DNA of 64,000 nucleotides. Source: Bradyrhizobium sp. WBOS07. Its GTDB lineage: Bacteria > Pseudomonadota > Alphaproteobacteria > Rhizobiales > Xanthobacteraceae. Location of the stretch: assembly GCF_024585165.1 (NCBI RefSeq), contig NZ_CP029008.1:6653501-6717500 (forward strand), written 5' to 3'. The notes under the pieces are model-generated. The model did not search any database. It was not told where the DNA came from and saw only the letters and a list, made by a program, of their open reading frames with translations. Shown piece after piece: positions 55,375-63,896 of the stretch; position 1 is the first letter of the stretch; the number at the start of each line of letters is the position of its first letter. The position numbers and the translations under genes are program-made.

Positions 55375-55453
55375 AGCGCCCGCACGTGCCTGGCCAACCG
55401 GACAGTCTGCCGGACCTGATGGGCTGCTTCAGCCCCTTCGGGGAGATCGCCTC

Positions 55454-56749
55454 ATGAGCTATCCCAGCGATGCTTTCGTTGCGGGGGACGCGCGAATTCG
55501 CGCGACGGGGGCGGGGGTCCGATCGACCATTCCTCATCGCATCAGTTGGGCCGTCCCCCTCCTTCTCATGGGCATCGTCTTGCCATCGGGGCTGCAGGTG
55601 CTGATTGCGGGCGCAAAGCTAACGCCGACCAGGATAGCCCTCATACTCCTGCTGATGCCGGCGCTTGCGCAGTTATTGCAGCCCACCCGGCGGCTCCTGC
55701 TGTCGGACGGGTTGGCGGGGATGCTTGCGCTCGCCATGGTGGGAGCGGCCGCCTATGCCGCCGGACCTCAATCGGCGTTCTCCGCCGTTGCAGAGGCCCT
55801 CGACTTTGTTGGAGCATATTTTGTCGCGCGAGCCTTCGTTCTGGAGCCGCCGGCGGTCCAGCAGTTCATTCGTCTGGTCAAGGCATTCACGGCAATTGCG
55901 ATATGCGTTGCGGTAGCGGACGTGTTGACGGGGCATTGGATCGTTCGCGAGATCATGGCGACACTCCTACCGCAGCCTGACGCCTTTGTGGACGACGGCA
56001 AGTCGAGTGCAGATGGAGTGCGGGCGGGTCTGCGGCGCGCAATAGCGACATTCGACCATCCAATTCTCTACGGCGTTTTCTGTTCGTTGGCTGCCGCCAT
56101 CGTGCTGTTCTCGACCGCGAGCCCCATCAAGCGTCTTTCGTGGGCATGTCTATGTTCCTTCGGCGGATTGCTGTCGCTATCTTCGGCCGCCGTCATGGGG
56201 ATGGTCCTCGTCGTGTCGAGCTACGGCTACGACCGGTTGTTGTGTCGCTTCCCCTGGCGATGGCATCTGCTTTGGACCGGGGCGGGCATGTTCCTGGTTG
56301 CCGTCACTGCCGTGACAAACAATCCTCTCAGCTGGCTGCTGTCTCACGCGACGCTGGAGCCTCAGACTGGATTCTATCGCCTCATGATCTGGGACGCAGT
56401 CTCCGCGCAGGTGTGGCAGTCGCCGCTGACCGGAGCGGGATTCGTGACGTTCGGCTATTATCTGCTCGACCGAACCGTCGACAGCGTGTGGCTCGTCACG
56501 AGCCTGCATTACGGCATACCGGTCACCATGCTCCTTATCGTTCTAAATCTCTCGGCGATGCTGCCCGTGCCCGGACTTCGTTCGACCGAAATTCAAAGGG
56601 GCTTCACGATCGCCTGCATGGTCTTCCTGTTCACAGGTTTGACGGTGCATTTCTGGAACTACATGTGGACGTTCTGGGGCGTTTGCATCGGAGTGCGTGC
56701 TTCGCTCAGGGAATGGCAGATGTTGGGAGGGCAAGATGAACAATTTTGA
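55454..56749 (+). CDS. O-antigen polymerase/ligase-like membrane protein
   Basis: A 431-residue polytopic protein (about ten to eleven hydrophobic segments) from ATG 55454 with GGGAG ahead. The segment RRAIATFDHPILYGVFC and the later loop SPLTGAGFVTFGYYL plus SLHYGIPVTMLLI match the Wzy/WaaL pattern. It is a second candidate polymerase beside the protein at 17791-19878. It overlaps the next gene by 14 bases and is probably in the same transcript as the beta-helix gene upstream. Confidence 0.75.
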   Translation: MSYPSDAFVAGDARIRATGAGVRSTIPHRISWAVPLLLMGIVLPSGLQVLIAGAKLTPTRIALILLLMPALAQLLQPTRRLLLSDGLAGMLALAMVGAAAYAAGPQSAFSAVAEALDFVGAYFVARAFVLEPPAVQQFIRLVKAFTAIAICVAVADVLTGHWIVREIMATLLPQPDAFVDDGKSSADGVRAGLRRAIATFDHPILYGVFCSLAAAIVLFSTASPIKRLSWACLCSFGGLLSLSSAAVMGMVLVVSSYGYDRLLCRFPWRWHLLWTGAGMFLVAVTAVTNNPLSWLLSHATLEPQTGFYRLMIWDAVSAQVWQSPLTGAGFVTFGYYLLDRTVDSVWLVTSLHYGIPVTMLLIVLNLSAMLPVPGLRSTEIQRGFTIACMVFLFTGLTVHFWNYMWTFWGVCIGVRASLREWQMLGGQDEQF

Positions 56750-57503
56750 CGTGGCACCATCGTCGACTGGAAGCATCAAGGGACGATTGCGCCCCTATGT
56801 CTGGTCATTGCGCAGCGGGCTACGGACGATCCGCTTCCTGTTCGGACGATTCGAGAGGTCTTGTCCGGTATGCGGGTATCGCGGCCGCTTCTTTGCGTAC
56901 GCAAATCCGCTGGCATTGGGGATCAACTTCGACTCGCTCTGTCCGAACTGTCTGTCACACGAGCGGCACCGGTTGTTGGCGCTCTGCGACGCCGAGCAGA
57001 ACTTGTTTACGGGAAAGGATATCCTTCACTTCGCGCCCGAAGCAGGTGTTACGAGGTACATAAAGGCGAGGAGGCCGCGCAGCTATCTCACCTGTGAATT
57101 CGGCGGTAGCGGCGCTGATCTCGACATCAACATCGAAAAGATCGATCTCGAGGATAACAGGCTCGATTTGATCATCTGCTGCCACATCCTGGAGCACGTG
57201 AATGATCGCCTGGCAATCCCCGAACTATTCCGGATCCTGCGCAAGAGGGGCACCTTGGTCGCGATGATCCCGCTCATTGAAGGGTGGCAGGAGACGTTTG
57301 AGGATCGGTCGAGGCAGAGAACAGTAGAGGATCGGATCCTGTACTTCAATCAGCATGATCACGTCCGCTTTTTCGGTCGTGATTTCCGGCGCCGCCTGGA
57401 ACGTGCGGGCTTCGTCGTCGATGAATATACCGCGGTCGAGCCGCAAGTCGCGCAATATGGGCTTATCCGGGGTGAGAAAGTATTTCTGTGCCGGAAGGCT
57501 TAG
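56736..57503 (+). CDS. SAM-dependent methyltransferase with zinc-ribbon-like segment
   Basis: A 255-residue protein. Residues ~47-75 hold SCPVCGYRGRFF and LCPNCLSHERHR, two CxxC pairs that probably bind zinc. A class I methyltransferase follows: ILHFAPEAGVTRYI, then LDIN and LDLIICCHILEHVNDRLAI (motif IV with the HVLEHV type), FRILRKRGTLVAMIPL. The fold is typical of methyltransferases beside glycosyltransferases. It starts with a GGGAGG ribosome site and overlaps the polymerase gene. The acceptor sugar is unknown. Confidence 0.82.
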   Translation: MNNFDVAPSSTGSIKGRLRPYVWSLRSGLRTIRFLFGRFERSCPVCGYRGRFFAYANPLALGINFDSLCPNCLSHERHRLLALCDAEQNLFTGKDILHFAPEAGVTRYIKARRPRSYLTCEFGGSGADLDINIEKIDLEDNRLDLIICCHILEHVNDRLAIPELFRILRKRGTLVAMIPLIEGWQETFEDRSRQRTVEDRILYFNQHDHVRFFGRDFRRRLERAGFVVDEYTAVEPQVAQYGLIRGEKVFLCRKA

Positions 57504-58186
57504 ACGCCGGTAGTGCTTTGATGGCCGCCGGCGAAAACAATTGGCGGTTGGACGACAGCCCTTGCCGCCGTCTCTCGTCTGCGGCGCTATTTGAATGACT
57601 CCTTTTTCTGCTCTGCATTCGCGCGAAGTCGAAGTGATCGCGCCTCCGTCATTCAAGTTCATTCACTACGTTCATCTTGGGCGTCGCCGATCACAGCAAC
57701 CATGTGCGAGTGCTTGCCGCGATTTGCTGCAACGACGATTCGAGCGCTGCATTTAATAATGCGCTGACATATTTATTTATACATCCGTTGGTTTATTTAA
57801 TGCTGCGGGCGATGAAGTTGTTCTTCCTGCCTGCTCGTCAATCGTGATCGCTGGCCCTGTCGATAGCTGGAGCGAAGTTTCTGTGAAGTGCATAACGGGC
57901 GTATTTTACGCCGAGTTGATCGCCGCTAAAACGGAATCGCTTTTGATTCCCGTGGCGTAGATTTTTTCTCCGCATTTCCGAAAACAAGAATCTGGCGGCG
58001 TTTGCGGCGAAATGACCTTGGCGGAGCCGTGGTCTTGTCAAAAAAAGGCCTTCTGCTGCCGACCATTAACGCCGTGCAAGCACGTCGCCGGCGTATCTCG
58101 ATCACGATTAAATCGAGAGTGCAAATCCAAAATAAATGCTGGTGGCGATTAACGGGGAATAATACAGAAAAGACGGAGAGACCATT
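57504..58186. other. intergenic region with AT-rich promoter island
   Basis: About 680 bp between the methyltransferase and the second beta-helix gene, with no supportable gene. At 57751-57801 it has CATTTAATAATG and TATTTATTTATAC plus a TTTATTTAATGC word, like the other locus promoters. Lower AT content elsewhere. Short frames here have no ribosome site. Confidence 0.45.
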
Positions 58187-59375
58187 TTGGCGACCACAAC
58201 GAATGCATGGCCTGACGCAACGAACACCGGCGTGCCTGCGGGGGTAACGCTCACTCCTTCGGGAGACGTAGTGATTACGCAGGCGGGAGCGGTGGTTTCG
58301 GGACTCAACATCACCGGAAGCGTCTACATCAAGGCGGACAACGTGACGCTCGAGAACTGCAAGATCACGTCCGGCGGATGGGCCGGGGTGACCATCGATT
58401 CCGGAGTCTCGGGCGCAGTCGTCCAGAATTGCACCATCGATGGCACCGGCCGGGCACCGGATGGCACGGGCAATCAGGGCATCATGGGGAGCGGCACGTT
58501 CATCGGGAACAACATCTTCAACGTGGAGAATGGCATCGTTCCCGGGAGCAACTCCGTCATCCAGGGCAACTACATCCACGATCTCCAGGCAGGCGGATCG
58601 CCGCACTATGACGGCATCCAGATCGATGGAGGCCTTTCCAACATTCAGATCAGCGGCAATTCGATCATCAACCAGTGGGGGTGGACCTCGGCGGTCATGA
58701 TCGACAATGACTTCGGGCCGGTCTCGAATGTCACAGTCACCAACAATCTGCTAACAGGTGGCGCTTACACCGTATACGCGGACTCCAATCTGGGCACCGC
58801 CTCGATCACCGGTGTGTCGTTCACCAACAATCACATTGGTGGCGCGCAATACGGCGACGCGTTGATCCGCGGGAACAATTCGGTGTTCTCCGGGAATTAC
58901 ACGGACGGCGCGCAGCTGGCGTCGACGCTCAATACGTCGGCAAATAGCGGTACGACGACGACCTCACCGACGACGCCCCCCGCAACGCCGGAAGTCCCGG
59001 CAGCGCCGGCCATCGCATCCTGGTCGCCCGATACGGGCAAGACTGGCGACGGCATCACTGACGCCAATCAGATCACTCTGCACGGCACCGCCGCGGCAGG
59101 CAGCACCGTGAAAGTCTATGACGGTTCGACGCAGATCGGCACGGCGACCGCGACTTCGACCGGAAGTTGGGACTACATCACCAAGGTCTTGACCGATGCG
59201 AAGCATACGTTGACGGCGACCGCAACCAACTCGTCGGGTCAAACGAGCGTGGCATCGGCTGCGGTGGCGGTCATTGTCGACACCAAGGCGCCAGCTGCAC
59301 CGACGATCGCGAGCGACACTGTCAACTCTGCCAACCAGGTCGTTCTGTCGGGGACCGCTGAAGCGAACAGCACGA
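58187..59375 (+). pseudogene. right-handed beta-helix and Ig-like protein, truncated by insertion
   Basis: From TTG 58187 (with CGGAGAG ahead) the frame encodes a beta-helix of ~250 residues nearly matching the gene at 54424, a threonine/proline linker (TTTTSPTTPPATPEVP) and two Ig-like units (VTLHGTAAAGSTVKVYDGSTQ type). At ANSTI, near base 59375, the sequence switches to IS-derived DNA, and the frame runs on to a chance stop at 59428. The expected next words (as in KVYDG) are missing, so the original product was longer. There is no signal peptide, which is compatible with type I export. Confidence 0.8.
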
Positions 59376-59617
59376 TCTTTGCCCACCCTGTACCCTTCTG
59401 GCGTTCGGAGGCCAGTCAGTTGGTGTAGGCTGGTCGGCCGGGCCGATCCGCCGGGAGCCGCCTTGCCCACCTGTGCCTTGAGCACCGACGTAGGACCCGC
59501 GCCCCGGCGGAGCGTCTGCGATCGAGATCCACTAGGAGGTTTGCGCCGCGAGCGCCGGTACAGGGATTGATCGGGATCGCAGTTGGCCCGCCTTTTGGAA
59601 ACGAGGAGGTCCATCAA
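59376..59617 (+). ncRNA. candidate guide (bridge) RNA region, left end of IS110 element
   Basis: About 240 non-coding bases before the transposase. IS110-group elements encode a structured bridge RNA between the left end and the transposase. This stretch has GC-rich self-complementary patches (TCGGCCGGGCCGA, CGCCCCGGCGG). No structure was computed; the assignment is by position and family. Confidence 0.3.
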
Positions 59618-60877
59618 ATGGTCGAGAATGTGCATTGGCTTGTCGGGATCGACTGGGCAACGCAAAGCCATCGCGTTTGCTTGCTCAATTCCGAAGGAAG
59701 GCGGCTGGGAGAGCGAGAGTTCGCCCATGGCGGAGCCAGTCTGGTGGAGCTGCGCGACTGGCTGCTCGAGAAGACGAAGGCTGCCCCGGCGCAGATCGCC
59801 GTGGCGATCGAGATGCCGCATGGTCCTGTGGTGGAGATGCTGCTTGAGCATGGGTTCCTGGTCTTTGCCATCAATCCCAAGCAGCTTGATCGCTTCCGTG
59901 ATCGCTTCACGGTCGCAGGTGCCAAGGATGACAGCCGTGATGCTCTTGTCCTGGGCGATTCCTTGCGTACCGATCGCAAGGCCTTCCGGAAGCTTGCCAT
60001 CGACGAGCCGGCGGTGATCAGGTTGCGCGAATGGTCGCGCCTGCTGGATGAACTGCAGCAGGAACGGACGCGTTTGTCTAACCGCCTGCGTCATCAGTTG
60101 TGGCGTTATTACCCGCAAGCGGCCGAGCTGGCCGATGATGTTGCAGACGATTGGTTCCTGAGCTTGTGGCAGAAGGTGCCGACACCCGCTGCGGCCGCCA
60201 AGGCATCGGAGAAGACGATAGCGCGCATCCTCAAGGAGCATCGTATCCGCCGTGTCGACGCCGCCACCGTGCTGCAGACCCTGCGCAAGACGGCTTTGTT
60301 CGTCGCACCAGGTACCACGGAGGCCGCGTGCGTCCATATCCGCAGCCTTGTCGCGCGCCTGCGCCTGGTCAATCAGCAGATCAAGCAAGCCGGCGCTGCC
60401 CTGGACGACCTTTGCGATAGTCTGGCGGCACAGGACGAGGAGAACTCGTCGGGGCAGAGCCATGAGCAGTGTGACGTGGCAATCCTTCGCTCCTGGCCGG
60501 GAATCGGCAGGATTGTTCTCGCCACACTGCTCACCGAGGCAGCACAACCGCTGCGCGGCCGAGATTACCACGCCTTGCGAGCTCTGGCAGGGGCCGCCCC
60601 GGTCACACGGCAAAGCGGCAAGCAACGCTTCGTGATCCGGCGCTTTGCCTGCAACAGGCGGCTGCAGACTGCTGTCCATCACTGGTCACGCGTTGCCGTC
60701 CAGCACGACCCGGCCGCTCGGCAACGCTATGATGCCCTGCGGCAGCGCGGCCATGGCCGTGCCCGCGCGTTGCGCGGCGTGGGCGATCGCCTGCTCTCGG
60801 CCCTGTGCGCGGCCCTCAGGAACCGAACGCTGTACGACGCCAATCACAGGAGTGCTCAGGCCATCACCAGCCAGTAA
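59618..60877 (+). CDS. IS110-family transposase
   Basis: A 419-residue DEDD recombinase with a GAGGAGG ribosome site before ATG 59618. The N-terminal RuvC-like domain has VGIDWATQSHRVCLL (first Asp), AIEMPHGPVVEMLL (Glu), and FRVAGAKDDS-type DDSRDALVLGDSL (Asp pair). A coiled helical linker follows, then the C-terminal Transposase_20 domain SWPGIGRIVLATLLTE and GAAPVTRQSGK, where the serine is the expected nucleophile. Length and order are normal, so the enzyme looks intact. Confidence 0.93.
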   Translation: MVENVHWLVGIDWATQSHRVCLLNSEGRRLGEREFAHGGASLVELRDWLLEKTKAAPAQIAVAIEMPHGPVVEMLLEHGFLVFAINPKQLDRFRDRFTVAGAKDDSRDALVLGDSLRTDRKAFRKLAIDEPAVIRLREWSRLLDELQQERTRLSNRLRHQLWRYYPQAAELADDVADDWFLSLWQKVPTPAAAAKASEKTIARILKEHRIRRVDAATVLQTLRKTALFVAPGTTEAACVHIRSLVARLRLVNQQIKQAGAALDDLCDSLAAQDEENSSGQSHEQCDVAILRSWPGIGRIVLATLLTEAAQPLRGRDYHALRALAGAAPVTRQSGKQRFVIRRFACNRRLQTAVHHWSRVAVQHDPAARQRYDALRQRGHGRARALRGVGDRLLSALCAALRNRTLYDANHRSAQAITSQ

Positions 60878-61062
60878 GCCTCATTCCTTTGTTCGGCCGC
60901 TTGTGACCATTCCTTCGTCCCGACCTGCCGAGCCCAACAGCGCGGCGCGCAGCCGCTGTCCAGGATGCCATCGGCACCGGCGTAGCCGGCGCGAAGCGTC
61001 CTGGACTGCGGTGAGCACCGCGCTACCCTGGTTCACCAAGGCACGAAAGCTCTTGACCAAGG
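60878..61062 (+). ncRNA. candidate structured RNA, right end of IS110 element
   Basis: About 185 non-coding bases after the transposase stop. A hairpin has GTCCAGGA at 60958-60965 paired with TCCTGGAC at 60999-61006, and an inner CCGGC/GCCGG stem. IS1111-type members of this family keep their guide RNA on this side. Which end holds it here is unresolved. Confidence 0.35.
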
Positions 61063-61072
61063 CTAGGAGGTC

Positions 61073-61342
61073 CTACTCGACGCCGACCGCCATCGGCACC
61101 TTGCCGTCCTCGGGCTGCGGCAGGCCGAGACGGGCGCGCATGTCGACCACGGTGACGATGCGGCCGCGCAGATTGAGCACGCCGGCGATCTCGCGCGAGG
61201 ACAGCGGCACGCGGGTGACGCGCTCGGGCATGAACACGTCCTGGACGCGGGAGATCGGCAGGCCGAACAGCTGGCCGCCGATCATCGCGGTGACGTATTC
61301 GACCATGGCGCCGTCGCTGGACTGGGTCTTGTTGTTGGCCAT
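61073..61342 (-). pseudogene. CheW-like protein, 3' part lost
   Basis: The first 89 residues of a CheW adaptor, from ATG 61342 with a CAGGAGA site. The sequence VEYVTAMIGGQLFGLPISRVQDVF...GVLNLRGRIVTVVDMRARLGL is the standard N-terminal SH3-like half. It stops at PMAVGVE, exactly where the IS110-side DNA begins; CheW normally continues to ~155-160 residues. It is directly downstream of the cheA fragment, as in a che operon. The product would probably not fold. Confidence 0.85.
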
Positions 61343-61366
61343 AAGCCTGTCTCCTGATTCCCTGGG

Positions 61367-62626
61367 TTACGCCGCCGCCCGGCTCAGCTCGGAGGCGCCG
61401 GCGGCGCCCGCGGTCTGCTCCTTCAGCGCCGCGATCAGGCCGGGACGGTCGAACTTGGCGACATAATCGTGGAAGCCGGCCTGCCGGCCGCGCTCGATCG
61501 CCGCCGGCGACACCAGCGCCGACAGGCCGATGATCGGCATCGAACCGAGATTGTTGTCGGCGCGGATGGTCTCGGCGAACTCGAACCCGTTCATGTCGGG
61601 CATCTCGATGTCGGTCAGCACCACGTCGAAGCTCTGGGCCCGCAGCGCGGCGAGGCCCTCCTGCGCGGTCGGCGCGGTGCGGACGCGGTAGCCGGCCGCC
61701 TTCAGCACCGGGGCCAGCATGTTGCGGAAGAACGCGCTGTCGTCGACCAGCAGCACCGACTGCGAATGCAGCGACGGCTTCATCTCCTTGCGGGTGAACC
61801 AGTCGGAGAACGCCATGGGGAGGAAGTGGCCGACGTCGATCACCTCGGTGGCCTGGCCCTTGATCACGGCCGAGCCCAGGATGCCGGAGGAGGAGCCGCC
61901 GACCTCGATGTTGAGGCGTTCCTCGACGATGTCGATGATCTCGTCGACGACGAGGCCCATGGAGCGGCCGTCGTCGGCGAACACCAGGATCGGCTGGGCG
62001 CCTTGGCTGGCGATGGTGACGCCTTCCATGGCCACGAGCGGCATCAGCTGCTCGCGGTACTGCACCATGTAGCGGCCGTTGGAGAACTCGATCTTGTCGG
62101 CGGGCAGCTCTTCCAGGCGCGTGACCAGGCCGAGCGGGACCGCCTTGGGCTGCGAGGAGCCGGCGCGGAACACGAGCAGCGAGGTGGTCTGCTCGCCCGA
62201 GCCGATGTGATGGGCCCCGTTCTCGTCGCCCATGTCATGGGCCGAGGAGCCGGCGGCGCCGAGCGCCTTGGCAATGCCGTTGGGGTCGATGATCATGATG
62301 ACCGCGCCATCGCCCAGGATGGTGTTGCCGGAGAACATGTCGATGTGACGCAGCTTGGTCGACATCGGCTTCACGACGATCTCTTCCGTGTGGAACACGC
62401 CGTCGACGACGATGCCGAAGGTCTGGCTGCCCACCTGGGTCACGACGATGAAGCCGTTCTCGGGATCGGAGGCCGCGCCGTCGTCGATCTTCAAGAGCTT
62501 CTTCAGGTGGATCAGCGGCAGCAGCTTGTTGCGCAGGCGCAGCACCGCGGTGTCCTTGATGCGCTCGATGCGGTGCTCGGAATTGGCGCGGGCCCGCACC
62601 AGCTCGACCACCGAGAGCTGCGGGAT
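61367..62626 (-). pseudogene. CheA-type hybrid kinase, 5' part lost (CheW-CheW-REC remains)
   Basis: The open frame runs from the IS481 junction at 62626 (IPQLSVVELVRAR) to 61367. It holds the end of a CheA: a regulatory CheW-like domain (LRLRNKLLPLIHLKKLL, TFGIVVDGVFHTEEIVVKPM), a second CheW-like domain (TRLEELPADKIEFSNGRYMV) and a receiver domain with VLLVDDSAFFRNML, VVLTDIEMPDMNG (phospho-Asp) and GLSAL. The Hpt, dimerisation and ATPase domains are missing. An internal GTG at 62611 could start a fragment. CheA with a C-terminal receiver is usual in bradyrhizobia and rhodopseudomonads. Confidence 0.88.
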
Positions 62627-62680
62627 TGTTCAGACCGGGGAGATGGTGGACGGGTGTTCGGAGACATCGTGGACACTTTC
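62627..62680 (+). repeat. left terminal inverted repeat of the IS481 element
   Basis: Fifty-four bases that match exactly the reverse complement of 63843-63896. The match ends at GGACACTTTC, where the next base differs between ends. Confidence 0.93.
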
Positions 62681-62705
62681 GACAGCTCAGTAAGGAGGCT
62701 GTCGG

Positions 62706-63893
62706 ATGCCGTTCCGCGAGGTGTCTCGGATGGACGCGAGATTGGAGTTTGTCATGTTGGCCTCGGAAGAAGGAGCCAACGTTCGGCAATTGTGCCGTCG
62801 CTTCGGCATCAGCCCGACGACCGGCCACAAGTGGCTGGAGCGCTGGCGAACGGCCGGGATGACGGGGCTTCAGGAGCAGTCGCGCCGGCCGCGGACGTCG
62901 CCGGCACGCAGTGTCGCGGCGATCGAAGAGGCCGTGCTTGCGCTCCGAGCCGAGCACCCGGCCTGGGGCGGGCGGAAGATCGCCAGGCGGTTGAAGGATC
63001 TGGGACGGGAAGCAGTCCCGGCGCCCTCGACGGTCACGGCGATCCTGAAGCGGCATGGGATGGAACTGGGCACGTTCGGCGGCGGTCAGTCGGCCTTCGT
63101 TCGCTTCGAGCGGGAACGGCCGAACGAGTTGTGGCAGATGGACTTCAAGGGCCACGTGGCCATGCACACCGGCCGGCTTCATCCGCTGACCGTGCTCGAC
63201 GATCACTCGCGCTTTTCGGTGGTGCTCGCGGCTTGCGCCAACGAGCAGACCGAGACGGTCCAGCAGCATCTCGTTGCCGCCTTCCGCCGCTACGGCTTGC
63301 CCGAGAGGCTGATCACCGACAACGGTTCGCCCTGGGGCGATGGGCCGGGCAGCCCGTTCACCCCGCTCGGGGTCTGGCTGATCGAGCATGGCATCAAGGT
63401 CAGCCATTCGCGGCCCTATCATCCGCAGACCATGGGTAAAGACGAACGCTTCCACCGCAGCCTCAAGGCCGAGGTCCTGTCCGCTCCTGCCTTCGCCGAC
63501 ATCGCCGCCGCCCAGCGCGCTTTCGAGCGATGGCGCACCGTCTACAACACGCAGCGGCCGCACGAAGCACTCGAGCTTGCCGTGCCGGCCAGCCGTTATC
63601 AGCCGAGCCCGCGCGACTATGTCGAGACCGTCGCGCCCTTCGAATACGCACCAAACGACGTGGTGCGCCGGGTCCAGCAAGGCGGTCACGTCAGATTCCT
63701 CGGACGCAACCTCAAAGTCCCAAAGGCCTTCCGCGGCAAAGCCATCGCGTTCCGGCCGACCACTCAGGATGGCGTCTTCGACGTCGTGTTCAGAACCCAA
63801 ACGATTGCAACCGTCGACATCCGACCTCTCGACGGGAGCCCAGAAAGTGTCCACGATGTCTCCGAACACCCGTCCACCATCTCCCCGGTCTGA
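62706..63893 (+). CDS. IS481-family DDE transposase
   Basis: A 395-residue transposase from ATG 62706 with an AAGGAGG site. The N-terminal helix-turn-helix region is NVRQLCRRFGISPTTGHKWLERW; the integrase core has WQMDFKGH (first Asp), ITDNGSPWG (second Asp) and MGKDERFHRSLK (Glu), the full DDE set. The C-terminus overlaps the right inverted repeat, and the stop codon lies inside it. Length is normal and no frameshift is needed, so the element is probably active. Confidence 0.93.
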   Translation: MPFREVSRMDARLEFVMLASEEGANVRQLCRRFGISPTTGHKWLERWRTAGMTGLQEQSRRPRTSPARSVAAIEEAVLALRAEHPAWGGRKIARRLKDLGREAVPAPSTVTAILKRHGMELGTFGGGQSAFVRFERERPNELWQMDFKGHVAMHTGRLHPLTVLDDHSRFSVVLAACANEQTETVQQHLVAAFRRYGLPERLITDNGSPWGDGPGSPFTPLGVWLIEHGIKVSHSRPYHPQTMGKDERFHRSLKAEVLSAPAFADIAAAQRAFERWRTVYNTQRPHEALELAVPASRYQPSPRDYVETVAPFEYAPNDVVRRVQQGGHVRFLGRNLKVPKAFRGKAIAFRPTTQDGVFDVVFRTQTIATVDIRPLDGSPESVHDVSEHPSTISPV

Positions 63894-63896
63894 ACA
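63843..63896 (-). repeat. right terminal inverted repeat of the IS481 element
   Basis: The exact reverse complement of 62627-62680, including the transposase stop codon. Confidence 0.93.

Larger units (their letters stand above)
59376..61072 (+). mobile_element. IS110-family insertion element (ends approximate)
   Basis: A transposase gene with ~240 bp before it and ~195 bp after. The left edge is set by the break in the beta-helix gene near 59376 and the right edge by the break in cheW near 61072. The word CTAGGAGGT occurs at 59532-59540 and 61063-61071, and could mark shorter true ends (1540 bp) with other material to the left. No terminal inverted repeats are seen, as expected for this family. 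Confidence 0.65.
62627..63896 (+). mobile_element. IS481-family insertion element
   Basis: A 1270-bp element bounded by perfect 54-bp inverted repeats, beginning TGTTCAGACCGGGGAGATGG and ending in its exact complement. It holds one intact DDE transposase gene. The left flank (cheA fragment) and the right flank (Ig-like coding DNA) are unrelated, and I see no direct target repeat. This suggests that recombination between IS copies joined them. Confidence 0.9.

Noticed and set aside
61469..63439. A 656-codon plus-strand frame running from the cheA fragment into the IS481 element
   Set aside because: It crosses an IS border, is antisense to the receiver and CheW domains, and is out of frame with the transposase.
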